64,000 nucleotides of DNA. It comes from CALREJ01 sp964533375 (lineage in GTDB: Bacteria > Patescibacteriota > Gracilibacteria > Peribacterales > Peribacteraceae). The first letter of the stretch is position 1. Every line of letters begins with the position of its first letter. The notes below the pieces were generated by a model. The model was not told the origin of the DNA. It saw nothing but the letters and a program-made list of their open reading frames with translations, and did not search any database. Both the position numbers and the translations under genes were made by a program. Location of the stretch: assembly GCA_964533375.1 (NCBI GenBank), contig CAZHLW010000001.1:558001-622000 (forward strand). The letters run 5' to 3'. Positions 8,235 through 15,839 of the stretch are shown here, piece by piece.

Positions 8235-8702
8235 ATGGATAACCGTATGGAAGTACTCCTCCTTGAAGACATCGCCGGCATTGGAAAAAAGAACGATCTC
8301 CTGCTCGTGGGAGACGGCTACGCTCTGAATTTCCTCCTCCCCCGCCGCGCCGCTCTTGTAGCAACACCTGTTGTCCGCAAGCGCTACGCTGACCTTATCC
8401 GCCGCCGTGCTGAAGAGCGCGAGAAGGAAAAGACCGTGCAGGCCGGAACAGCCAAGGCTTTGACTGGCAAGTCTGTCACCTTCACCAAGAAGGCTACAAA
8501 GGCAGGCAAGCTCTACGCAGCTATTACCGAGAAGGCCATTGCAGATGCTGTGAAAGAACAGCTCACTATGGAATTCACGGCTGATGACATCGTTATTGAC
8601 GGTGAAATCAAGTCGACCGGTACACACACTGTCCGCATCAAGATTAACGATCAGATGGTGCCGCTCAGCGTGGAGGTTTCCGCAGAGAAGGAAGCGAAGT
8701 AA
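8235..8702 (+). CDS. rplI: 50S ribosomal protein L9
   Basis: A large-subunit protein of 155 residues. The N-terminal domain has MEVLLLEDIAGIGKKNDLLLVGDGYALNFLLPRRAA, the L9 signature. A charged connecting helix follows (RRRAEEREKEKTVQ) and then the C-terminal rRNA-binding domain (GKLYAAITEKAIADAV, STGTHTVRIKIN). An internal ATG at 8247 (MEVLLLED) matches the family start better than ATG 8235, which adds four residues (MDNR). It is a single-gene unit with its own promoter and terminator. Confidence 0.96.
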   Translation: MDNRMEVLLLEDIAGIGKKNDLLLVGDGYALNFLLPRRAALVATPVVRKRYADLIRRRAEEREKEKTVQAGTAKALTGKSVTFTKKATKAGKLYAAITEKAIADAVKEQLTMEFTADDIVIDGEIKSTGTHTVRIKINDQMVPLSVEVSAEKEAK

Positions 8703-8725
8703 TCGCTCCTTATCCTCGAACTTGA

Positions 8726-8750
8726 AACGGGCCCGCAAGGGTCCGTTTTC
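8726..8750 (+). terminator. Rho-independent terminator after rplI
   Basis: Stem AACGGGCCC (8726-8734) and GGGTCCGTT (8739-8747), with one G-T pair and loop GCAA, followed by TTT. Confidence 0.8.
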
Positions 8751-8782
8751 GTAGGTGATATTGTCGTGTACGCTATGTCCGT

Positions 8783-8859
8783 GGGCCAGTAGCTCAGTTG
8801 GTTAGAGCTCCGGACTTATAAACCGGCGGTCGGTGGTTCAAATCCCCCCTGGCCCACCA
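8783..8859 (+). tRNA. tRNA-Ile (UAU)
   Basis: Acceptor GGGCCAG/CTGGCCC, discriminator A and encoded CCA. The D-arm is GCTC/GAGC. The anticodon loop is CTTATAA with anticodon TAT at 8817-8819, read as isoleucine (AUA). The anticodon stem has an A-A mismatch next to the loop and the T-stem has a T-C mismatch, so the molecule is slightly non-canonical. A UAU anticodon is rare in bacteria, which normally read AUA with lysidine-modified CAU. Confidence 0.85.
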
Positions 8860-8914
8860 AAAGAAATCCACCTTTTCGTTGACGTACAGACACTCTTCCA
8901 CGATCATATTTCCT

Positions 8915-9352
8915 ATGCGAAACCTTTCACTTTCAACATCGGCCCTCCTTACACTTGCTCTCCTCACTGCCTGTACCACTTCAACCGACGGACAATCAAA
9001 CTCCTCCGCAGACAGCAGTCACGTCTCCAGTACGCAGATGATGATTCAGGTGTCCGCTCCTCATGCAAATACCACCGTCACAAGTCCGCTGACTGTCACG
9101 GGGCAAGCCCGCGGTACCTGGTACTTCGAGGCATCGTTCCCGGTGCGTCTGCTTGATGGCAACGGCAACGAAATCGCCATTACACCGGCACAGGCGCAGG
9201 GTGACTGGATGACCGAAGACTTTGTCCCCTTCTCCGCAACGCTTACCTTTACGAAGCCTTCAACACCGACTGGAACTCTGGTGTTGGAAAAAGATAATCC
9301 GTCAGGAATGCCGGAAAATGCAGCGGAAGTGCGGATTCCAGTAGAATTCTAA
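8915..9352 (+). CDS. Lipoprotein with Gmad2-like immunoglobulin domain
   Basis: A 145-residue exported lipoprotein. The signal peptide MRNLSLSTSALLTLALLTAC ends at a lipobox (LLTAC), then a Ser/Thr-rich spacer, then one Ig-like domain with SPLTVTGQARGTWYFEASFPV and DWMTEDFVPFSATLTF. This pattern matches Gmad2 domains (first described in spore-germination proteins, widespread in surface lipoproteins). It should sit on the outer face of the cytoplasmic membrane. ATG 8915 is chosen because it starts the signal peptide; an upstream in-frame start adds a polar tail. It lies just after tRNA-Ile. Confidence 0.8.
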   Translation: MRNLSLSTSALLTLALLTACTTSTDGQSNSSADSSHVSSTQMMIQVSAPHANTTVTSPLTVTGQARGTWYFEASFPVRLLDGNGNEIAITPAQAQGDWMTEDFVPFSATLTFTKPSTPTGTLVLEKDNPSGMPENAAEVRIPVEF

Positions 9353-9357
9353 AGGTA

Positions 9358-9385
9358 TTGAAAAATAATCTTTTCGTGCCATAGT
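9358..9385 (+). promoter_or_regulatory. Candidate promoter of the 94-aa gene
   Basis: TTGAAA (9358-9363), 16-nt spacer, CATAGT (9380-9385). The ATG at 9392 follows after 6 nt, a leaderless arrangement. Confidence 0.5.
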
Positions 9386-9391
9386 ATCACT

Positions 9392-9676
9392 ATGTCGCAA
9401 AATGGTCTTATAGAGGCACTCAATCCTGTTGATCTTCTTGTTCATGGAGATAATGTAGATCTCAATGGGGAAGGCGTGACGGATTATGAAGCGCGCATTT
9501 ATTCAAAGAATATTGGGAAAATAAGAGGTGCTACAGATCTTCCTATCGATTTTTCTGTTAAATCTCAAAGACTTATCGCGAATATTGCTGTTTTTTATGC
9601 AGAGGATCTCAGGGAGGTTCTTGAAACTCTCAAGCTTAAGGATGTTGTGACTGTGCGTGAGGTAGCTGACGAGTAA
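9392..9676 (+). CDS. Small hypothetical protein
   Basis: A 94-residue soluble protein with no signal peptide, beginning MSQNGLIEALNPVDLLVHGDN and ending LKDVVTVREVADE. It alternates polar and hydrophobic residues as in an alpha/beta fold. I do not recognise the family. It has its own promoter-like sequence. Its last 41 bp overlap the 3' end of the convergent cca gene, an unusually large overlap. The coding stretch is more AT-rich than its neighbours, which may mean a foreign origin. The frame and promoter support expression; the function is unknown. Confidence 0.6.
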   Translation: MSQNGLIEALNPVDLLVHGDNVDLNGEGVTDYEARIYSKNIGKIRGATDLPIDFSVKSQRLIANIAVFYAEDLREVLETLKLKDVVTVREVADE

Positions 9677-11009
9677 GATAGTCTTTCGCCTCTTTTTTTG
9701 ATGTTATATCGCCCCGCGTTTGTGCGTCGTGTAATTTTTGTAAAAGCATTCCAACCTCTGCCCCCGGTTTCACCCCAAGCAACGTCATCACTTCATTGCC
9801 GGTCAGTAACGGCTTCTGCGGCCGCGGCTGACGATCAAGAAATGCATTTTCATCGGCAATGATGCGGTTGTAGAGATCGAAATTTCCGGGCGTTGTTCCC
9901 GCTGCGTCCAAATAAAATAATTGCATGAGTTCCGGGAACCACGGGTGGTAGTACCAGTGTGCCTTGCGGTCGTCGGTCATGTCGAAGAAGGCATTCATCA
10001 TCATGTGGTGCTCGATCATCCACGCAATTTTCTCGATGCGTTTCTTGGGCATTTGTAAACGCGTGAGAACCTCTGTTGCAATTTTTCCGGAGACCGTTGC
10101 GTGTTCATCAAAGTGAATACGATCCTCTATGGAAAACGTCTGCGTTTTCCCGACATCATGGAAAAGCGTTGCTATACGAACATCAGTACCATCTTCTTCT
10201 CGGAAGGATTGCAAACAATCCATCATATGATTCCACACATCCCCTTCGTGATGATACTGCGACGGCTGGGCAACACCCTTGCATGCGTGAAGTTCGGGCA
10301 GGAAATGCTGCAAAATATCGAGTTCCCACAAATCCTCAAACGCAATTGCGGGATTCGGGCCCATCAGCATCTTTTCTATTTCTTCAAGCTGACGCATGCC
10401 AGATAGTGTTTCAACGCGCGCTGATTGTTTATGAAGCGCTTGATAGGTATCCGGGTGATACTGTCCGTCGATCAATGCGTGGAAACGCACACACCGAAGC
10501 AGGCGCAGAGCATCGTGTTTGATACGAGTAGCGGGATCGCCAATGAAGCGGATCAGCTTTTCATTCAAGTCCGCTTCTCCGTTGAAGGGATCGTACAGCT
10601 CGCGGCTGATCGGGTGAAAATACAACGCGTTGATAGTGAAGTCGCGCCTCTTTGCATCTTCCGTGCGGTCGCTGAATGTGACTGATTCCGGATGGCGTCC
10701 GTCAGAAGCGTCGTCCTCTTCACGGAACGTGGTGACTTCAAATGTCTGTCGGCCCATCGGCACTCTTGTGCTGCCCAGTGCTTTTGGCGTCAGAGTTGCT
10801 TTTGAAAATATCTTGAGAATTTTCTCGGGCGTTGCGGAGGTCGCAATATCAATATCTTTTGGAATCTGCAAATTCAGCATGTCGCGCACACATCCTCCCA
10901 CCCACCATGCATCACACTTAGCATCCGTGAGCGCTTCCACCACTTTGTATGCAGCTTCGCCATACGGCGTTCTGAGGGTAGCGTCGATGATTTCCTTCGT
11001 CAGCGGCAT
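9636..11009 (-). CDS. cca: CCA tRNA nucleotidyltransferase with HD domain
   Basis: Adds or repairs the 3' CCA of tRNAs. The 457-residue product has a class II nucleotidyltransferase head with WWVGGCVRDMLNLQIPKDIDIAT (GG..RD..L and DxD), RRDFTINALYF and an RIKHDALRLLRCVRF segment, followed by an HD phosphohydrolase domain (ATLFHDVGKTQTF, HDxGK motif, IEHHMMM) and a C-terminal helical tail. All tRNAs in this window already encode CCA, so repair is the likelier role. The last 41 bp overlap the convergent 94-aa gene. The start lies beside AT-rich inverted repeats. Confidence 0.93.
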   Translation of the reverse strand: MPLTKEIIDATLRTPYGEAAYKVVEALTDAKCDAWWVGGCVRDMLNLQIPKDIDIATSATPEKILKIFSKATLTPKALGSTRVPMGRQTFEVTTFREEDDASDGRHPESVTFSDRTEDAKRRDFTINALYFHPISRELYDPFNGEADLNEKLIRFIGDPATRIKHDALRLLRCVRFHALIDGQYHPDTYQALHKQSARVETLSGMRQLEEIEKMLMGPNPAIAFEDLWELDILQHFLPELHACKGVAQPSQYHHEGDVWNHMMDCLQSFREEDGTDVRIATLFHDVGKTQTFSIEDRIHFDEHATVSGKIATEVLTRLQMPKKRIEKIAWMIEHHMMMNAFFDMTDDRKAHWYYHPWFPELMQLFYLDAAGTTPGNFDLYNRIIADENAFLDRQPRPQKPLLTGNEVMTLLGVKPGAEVGMLLQKLHDAQTRGDITSKKEAKDYLTRQLPHAQSQHP

Positions 11010-11020
11010 AAACCTATCTT

Positions 11021-11125
11021 AATTGAAAATTGATAATTGATAATTGAAAATTTCACTGAAACAGCAAATGAATTTAAAAAAAGAAGATTCCTTCATTATC
11101 AATTTTACATTTTCAATTTTCAATT
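11021..11125. repeat. AT-rich imperfect inverted repeat
   Basis: The left arm (11021-11053) is built from AATTGAAAATTGATAATTGA-like units; the right arm (11094-11125) is its approximate reverse complement. It fills the space between the divergent cca and endonuclease IV-like genes and could form a long weak hairpin. Confidence 0.6.
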
Positions 11126-11158
11126 CTCGTAATTCTAGAGATGGCCTACACTCATTGT

Positions 11159-11986
11159 ATGTCGCTTTACATTGCAACACCCGGTGTCCCATTAAGTGCT
11201 CCAAAAGGCAGCGGCACCATTGAAGGAATCGAGTACGCGGCATCACTGGGAATCACCGCGATGGAAATGGAATGGGTGCAGACGGCGCCGAAAAATCCGG
11301 ATCATGTCGCGCGTATTGCGGAGATTGCAAAGAAGCACAAGTTCGCGCTCACGGTGCACGGAACCTATTTTGTAAATCTGTGCGCGACAGATAAGGAGAA
11401 ACTGAAAGCCAGCAAGCAGCGCATCATCCTGGCGCTCAGTATGGCGCAGATTGCCGGAGCAGTGTCTGTCTGCGTGCATCCCGCATTTTATGGAACGCTC
11501 ACGCCGGAGAAGGCACTCGATAGTGTCCGCAAAGCAACGGACGATATTTTGAAGCACAAGCAAAAACTTTTTCCGAATGTGAACCTGGCTTTTGAAACCA
11601 TGGGCAAACAGTCGCAGTTTGGTACACCGGAAGAAGTCCTGACCATCAGCAAAGAATTCGACTTGTATCCGTGTGTCGATATTTCGCATCTCTACGCGCG
11701 ATCGGGGGGCGGATACTCAACAGAAAAAGAATGGAAAACGCTGTTCCATCTCTATACCGATTTCCTTGGCAAGAAATCGCTATCATACATGCATCTCCAT
11801 CTCTCCGGTATGAATTTCGGACCCAAAGGCGAACGTAATCACCTGCCACTGGAAGACTGTCCGTTTGACTGGCGGGGGTACATCAAGTTCCTCAAGAAGA
11901 TGAAGGTTGGCGGCGTGTTGGTATGCGAATCGCCGTTGATGGAAAAGGATACCTTGCGTATAGCGGAGTATTATCGTGGATTGTAA
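11159..11986 (+). CDS. Endonuclease IV-like TIM-barrel protein
   Basis: A 275-residue protein of the AP endonuclease 2/xylose isomerase-like TIM-barrel family. The zinc-site pattern of endonuclease IV (Nfo) is largely visible: HGTYFVN, VHPAF, FETMG, VDISHLYA (D..H), MHLHLSG, NHLPLED and VCESP at the final Glu. Nfo cuts DNA 5' of abasic sites in base excision repair. The similarity is clear but divergent (HPAF instead of HPGS), so a different sugar-acting TIM-barrel activity cannot be excluded. ATG 11159 is chosen: a TACACT -10-like box ends 6 nt before it, and the alternative ATG 11141 overlaps that box. Confidence 0.78.
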   Translation: MSLYIATPGVPLSAPKGSGTIEGIEYAASLGITAMEMEWVQTAPKNPDHVARIAEIAKKHKFALTVHGTYFVNLCATDKEKLKASKQRIILALSMAQIAGAVSVCVHPAFYGTLTPEKALDSVRKATDDILKHKQKLFPNVNLAFETMGKQSQFGTPEEVLTISKEFDLYPCVDISHLYARSGGGYSTEKEWKTLFHLYTDFLGKKSLSYMHLHLSGMNFGPKGERNHLPLEDCPFDWRGYIKFLKKMKVGGVLVCESPLMEKDTLRIAEYYRGL

Positions 11987-12044
11987 TTTTTCTATGCACT
12001 ATTTTTGCTAGGATGTCGATAATTTCAGCATTCCCCTCTTTCTC

Positions 12045-13052
12045 ATGAACCTTGCTATCAATGGATTCGGACGTATCGGCCGCCAGGCGCTGCGTATTAT
12101 TTTGGACAAGCACCCGGACATCAACGTCGTGCTCATTAACGACCTGACCGATACAAAAACCCTCGCACATCTTTTTGAGTTCGATTCCAGCTACGGCATT
12201 TTCAAGGGAACAGTGTCTTCCACCGAAGACAGCATTGTGATTGACGGCAAAGCTATCAAGATCACCGCTATCAAAGATCCTGCAACATTGCCTCACAAAG
12301 ATTTGAATGTTGATGTGGTTCTGGAATGTACCGGCCGCTTCACTGCTCGCGAGGAAGCTGCGCTGCACCTCACAGCTGGCGCCAAGAAAGTGATTATTTC
12401 CGCTCCATGCAAGGACACCGCCGATGCAACGATTTGTATGGGTGTGAATGAAGGTGTGTACGATCCTGCAACCATGCATGTCATCAGCAATGCGTCCTGC
12501 ACCACCAACTGTCTGGCGCCGATGGTGAAAGTGCTGAACGATACATTCGGCATTGTGAACGGCTTCATGACGACTATTCATAGTTACACTAACGACCAGA
12601 ACCTGCTCGATCTCCCTCACAAGGATCTGCGCCGCGCACGTGCTGCAGCCGTGAACATCGTCCCGACCAGCACCGGAGCTGCAAAAGCCATCGGGCTTGT
12701 TGTCCCGGCATTGCAGGGCAAGATGAACGGCATTGCTGTTCGTGTCCCGACTCCCACCGGAAGTTTGAATGATGTCGCGTTTGTGACCGAGAAAGAAGTA
12801 ACCGTGGAAGCGATCAACGCTGCCTTCGATGCAGCCGCTGCTTCAGGAACCCTCAAGGGTATTCTCCGCGTCGAGAAGCGTCCGATCGTCTCTCACGACA
12901 TCGTAGGTGATCCAAGCAGCTGTATTATCGATTCCGGCCTTACCCAAGTGATGGGCAAAAACCTCGCGAAAGTCTTTGGCTGGTACGACAATGAATGGGG
13001 TTACTCTAACCGCATTGTGGAACTGGCGAAATTCGTTGGAGCGAAGCTGTGA
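12045..13052 (+). CDS. gap: Glyceraldehyde-3-phosphate dehydrogenase, type I
   Basis: Converts glyceraldehyde-3-phosphate to 1,3-bisphosphoglycerate with NAD and phosphate. The 335-residue length is typical. The NAD-binding start is MNLAINGFGRIGR; the catalytic Cys is in SNASCTTNCLAP (about 148-159); the catalytic His is in TTIHSYTNDQ; substrate-binding TSTGAAKAIG and the C-terminal WYDNEWGYSNR are present. A leader of about 30 nt separates TAGGAT (12009-12014) from the ATG. It is a single gene; the next element downstream is a set of degenerate repeats. Confidence 0.97.
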   Translation: MNLAINGFGRIGRQALRIILDKHPDINVVLINDLTDTKTLAHLFEFDSSYGIFKGTVSSTEDSIVIDGKAIKITAIKDPATLPHKDLNVDVVLECTGRFTAREEAALHLTAGAKKVIISAPCKDTADATICMGVNEGVYDPATMHVISNASCTTNCLAPMVKVLNDTFGIVNGFMTTIHSYTNDQNLLDLPHKDLRRARAAAVNIVPTSTGAAKAIGLVVPALQGKMNGIAVRVPTPTGSLNDVAFVTEKEVTVEAINAAFDAAAASGTLKGILRVEKRPIVSHDIVGDPSSCIIDSGLTQVMGKNLAKVFGWYDNEWGYSNRIVELAKFVGAKL

Positions 13053-13057
13053 GACGC

Positions 13058-13217
13058 CTAAAGGCCGACCAGTGTATCTTGTGGTCTTGGCATGGTCTTC
13101 CTTTGCTTAAATGCCGATAGTGGAATCACCAGGTCCTGGCATATCATAACCCGATAGTGATTTCGGATGGTTTGGGCATCTTAGAGGCCGACGGTGATGT
13201 CTGCTGGCTTAGGCATA
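13058..13217. repeat. Four degenerate 30-nt repeats (37-nt period)
   Basis: Four copies, each exactly 30 nt, at 13065-13094, 13114-13143, 13151-13180 and 13188-13217. All start with (G/C)CCGA and end with GGCAT. A 7-nt lead-in resembling CTTAAAG precedes copies 1, 2 and 4; the one before copy 3 (atcataa) is more diverged. Copies 2-4 have a 37-nt period; 12 extra nt separate copies 1 and 2. Internal positions are partly conserved (GTG near 9-11, C at 15, TGG at 19-21). Copy 4 overlaps the stop of the convergent gene. Confidence 0.8.
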
Positions 13218-13694
13218 TGCATATAAAGTGTATGTGAAGAACAACGAGCAAGCAAGAAAAAGAGCTGCGGATATGGTCATTGCTTTCTTGGAACGTGCGA
13301 CGAGATGAAGCGAGGCAGCGCTTTTATTTGTGAGATCAGCAATATCAAGCAGGTAAGAATCTAGTCGGATAAATTGATTGTTTTTTAACATTTTAATGTC
13401 ATCAACAATGTCTAATGCGCCACCTTTCACTTTTTGTGGTCTAATGGCAATGAGAGCAAAAACAATCGAAACAATAAGACAACCTCCTGAAAGGCGGATA
13501 ATCAGATAAGCGAAGTCACCTGTTACCAACAGAGAAAGAAAAGTGCCTGCAAATGCAATAATTGCCAAATTGTACTTATTAATCTTCTCGATCATTTCCA
13601 AAGCCTCCGTTCGTCTATTTTCCGCCAAACGGACCATCTCGCGTAGCACGGAGATGTCCGTCGTGGCTTCCTGTGCTTCTGTGTGGTCCGCCAT
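13209..13694 (-). CDS. Three-TM protein with effector-like architecture
   Basis: A 161-residue protein: a charged N-terminal helix (LREMVRLAENRRTEALEMIEKINKY), TM1 (about 42-58), TM2 (66-84) ending ALIAIRPQ, a ~50-residue cytoplasmic region, and TM3 (138-158). This layout (helix running into TM1, TM2 ending in A-I-x-P, soluble middle, terminal TM) is shared with SLATT-type and Pycsar-type membrane effectors and with the PycTM-like protein at 24.5 kb. No cyclase or nucleotidyltransferase gene is adjacent. It may be a solitary effector, or simply a membrane protein of unknown function. It lies downstream of dnaK on the same strand, 11 bp away. Confidence 0.6.
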   Translation of the reverse strand: MADHTEAQEATTDISVLREMVRLAENRRTEALEMIEKINKYNLAIIAFAGTFLSLLVTGDFAYLIIRLSGGCLIVSIVFALIAIRPQKVKGGALDIVDDIKMLKNNQFIRLDSYLLDIADLTNKSAASLHLVARSKKAMTISAALFLACSLFFTYTLYAYA

Positions 13695-13705
13695 AGCGGA
13701 GCATC

Positions 13706-15604
13706 TTACTCCTCTTTCTTTTCATCGACCACTTCCGCATCCACCACATTCTCTTTCTTGTCATCACCGCCTGCCTGCTGCTTTGCTGCTTCCTCTTTCT
13801 GCGCCTCTTCGTAGATGATCTTGCCGATTTCCTGTGCAGAGAGTGCGAGATCTTCCGTCGACTTTTTAATCTCTTCGGTCGATGCATCATCCTTCTTCAG
13901 GAGATCTCTGAGTGCATTCATCTTTTCGTTCACCGTTTTCTTCGTGTCGTCTTTAATTTTCACATCGTGCTCGCGTAGTTGCTTTTCCAGATTGAAGATC
14001 ATCGCGTCTGCGGTGTTGCGGGTATCAATCTCTTCGCGCTTCTTCTTGTCTTCTTCTGCATGCAGTTCCGCATCTTTCTTCATCTTCTCCACTTCCTCTT
14101 TGCTGAGGCCCGTCGAGCCCTGAATGGTGATGTGCTGCTCTTTGCCGGTTCCCTTGTCCTTCGCTTTCACGTTCAGGATACCGTTAGAGTCGAGATCGAG
14201 TGATACTTCAATCTGCGGCATGCCGCGCGGTGCGGGCGGAATACCATCCAGGATAAAGCGTCCGAGGGACTTGTTGTCTTTCGAAAGCTCACGTTCACCC
14301 TGTGTGATGTGAATTTCGACGGATGGCTGATTGTCTGCAGCGGTGGAGAAGATTTGACTCTTGCTGGTCGGAATCTTTGTATTGCGTTCGATCAGTTTGG
14401 TCGCGATACCTCCCATGGTTTCAATGCTGAAGCTAAGAGGCGTCACATCCACGAGCACAATGTCTTTATTGATATCTCCGCCAAGCACACCTGCCTGCAC
14501 CGCAGCACCGATTGCCACAACTTCGTCCGGGTTCACACCCTTGTGCGGCTCTTTGCCGAAAATTTCCTTCACCTTCTCAATCACTTTCGGCATGCGTGTC
14601 ATACCTCCCACCAGCACCACTTCCTGAATATCGCTCTTGGAAATTTTTGCATCTTTCATTGCCTTCAGACATGGTTCGGTTGTTTTCTCAATCAAATCTG
14701 CAACAAGTGATTCCAGCTTCGCGCGGGAAAGTTTCATCAACAAATGCTTCGGACCGCTCGCATCAGCAGTAATAAACGGCAGGTTGATTTCCGTTTCCAT
14801 GGAGGACGAGAGTTCGATCTTTGCTTTTTCTGCGGATTCCTTCAGACGCTGAATCGCAATTTTATCGGAGCTCAAATCCACGCCGCTTTCCTTTTTAAAC
14901 TCGGCAAGGATCCATTCAATAATCACCTGGTCGAAGTCGTCTCCTCCGAGGTGCGTGTCGCCGTTGGTGGCAAGCACTTCGAACACGCCGTCACCCATTT
15001 CGAGCACGGACACGTCGAACGTTCCACCTCCGAGGTCGTACACCACAATTTTTTCTTCCTTTCCTTTGTCGAGTCCGTAGGCAAGAGCTGCAGCTGTTGG
15101 TTCATTGATGATGCGCACGACTTCGAGCCCCGCAATCTGTCCGGCTTCTTTTGTGGCCTGGCGCTGCGAGTCATCAAAATAGGCAGGAACGGTAATCACC
15201 GCCTTCTCTACTTTTGTTCCCAGAAACGCTTCGGCATCCGTCTTCAGTTTCTGCAGCACTTTTGCGCTGACTTCCTGCGGCAGCATTTCTTTGCCGTTTA
15301 CGACAATCGACGCGCGGCCTTCTTTGCCGGCCTTCACTTCAAACGGCATGTTACCGGCTTCGCTCTTCACTTCGTCGTGGCGGTGACCAATGAAACGCTT
15401 TGCGGAGAAAATCGTGTTTTTGGGGTTGGTGACAGCCTGTCGCTTGGCAGACACACCGACCAGCACTTCGTTGTCTTTGAATGCAACAACGGACGGAGTC
15501 GTGCGGTTGCCTTCGGCGTTCGGGATGACGACCGGTTCGCCGCCTTCAATGACAGCGACGCAGGAGTTGGTGGTACCAAGGTCAATTCCGATGATCTTGC
15601 TCAT
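13706..15604 (-). CDS. dnaK: DnaK (Hsp70) chaperone
   Basis: An ATP-driven chaperone of 632 residues. The nucleotide-binding domain has IGIDLGTTNSCVAVIEGG, VYDLGGGTFDVSVLEMG and VVLVGGMTRMPKV; the linker KDIVLVDVTPLS leads to the substrate-binding domain and a helical lid, ending in a Lys/Glu-rich tail (VDAEVVDEKKEE). No grpE or dnaJ is adjacent, unlike the common hrcA-grpE-dnaK-dnaJ cluster. The upstream region has a clear promoter overlapped by a CIRCE-like operator, so heat-shock control by HrcA is predicted. Confidence 0.97.
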   Translation of the reverse strand: MSKIIGIDLGTTNSCVAVIEGGEPVVIPNAEGNRTTPSVVAFKDNEVLVGVSAKRQAVTNPKNTIFSAKRFIGHRHDEVKSEAGNMPFEVKAGKEGRASIVVNGKEMLPQEVSAKVLQKLKTDAEAFLGTKVEKAVITVPAYFDDSQRQATKEAGQIAGLEVVRIINEPTAAALAYGLDKGKEEKIVVYDLGGGTFDVSVLEMGDGVFEVLATNGDTHLGGDDFDQVIIEWILAEFKKESGVDLSSDKIAIQRLKESAEKAKIELSSSMETEINLPFITADASGPKHLLMKLSRAKLESLVADLIEKTTEPCLKAMKDAKISKSDIQEVVLVGGMTRMPKVIEKVKEIFGKEPHKGVNPDEVVAIGAAVQAGVLGGDINKDIVLVDVTPLSFSIETMGGIATKLIERNTKIPTSKSQIFSTAADNQPSVEIHITQGERELSKDNKSLGRFILDGIPPAPRGMPQIEVSLDLDSNGILNVKAKDKGTGKEQHITIQGSTGLSKEEVEKMKKDAELHAEEDKKKREEIDTRNTADAMIFNLEKQLREHDVKIKDDTKKTVNEKMNALRDLLKKDDASTEEIKKSTEDLALSAQEIGKIIYEEAQKEEAAKQQAGGDDKKENVVDAEVVDEKKEE

Positions 15605-15645
15605 AGTGGGAATGTAAAATGTAAAATTTAGAATGTAGAATTATC

Positions 15646-15685
15646 TATCACTCGCTAGTTTAGAGTGATAATTTGAGAGGGTCAA
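15646..15685 (-). promoter_or_regulatory. dnaK promoter with CIRCE-like HrcA operator
   Basis: On the minus strand: -35 TTGACC (15680-15685), 17-nt spacer, -10 TAAACT (15657-15662). An inverted repeat TATCACTC-N9-GAGTGATA (15646-15670) covers the -10 box. It matches the CIRCE consensus TTAGCACTC-N9-GAGTGCTAA in spacing and core. Binding of HrcA here would block RNA polymerase. Confidence 0.8.
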
Positions 15686-15713
15686 TATTAATTAAAGTTA
15701 AATACGAGCTGAT

Positions 15714-15776
15714 TGTCACTCTGAGCCCGTCGAAGAGTGAAGAAATAAGGCATACTTCGACGAGCTCAGTATGACA
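15714..15776. repeat. Inverted pair of a dispersed CTTCGAC-GCTCAG repeat
   Basis: Two 22-nt arms (15714-15735 and 15755-15776) are near-perfect reverse complements sharing the core CTGAGC-(C/T)-CGTCGAAG. A half copy of the same core occurs at 54818-54836. Repeats with this core are seen between genes in many bacteria. No transposase is present here. Confidence 0.7.
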
Positions 15777-15839
15777 CTTTCTCAGGAATGATCTTGTGTT
15801 TTCTACAACCTTCCCATCTTTTTAGGCTATAGTGCTTCT

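Noticed and set aside
13065..13217. CRISPR array
   Set aside because: The four 30-nt units are too diverged and the spacers (7 or 19 nt) too short and alike; no cas genes are present.
14744..15631. Plus-strand open frame of 295 codons opposite dnaK
   Set aside because: Antisense to the highly conserved DnaK; the Phe/His-rich translation has no recognisable domain.
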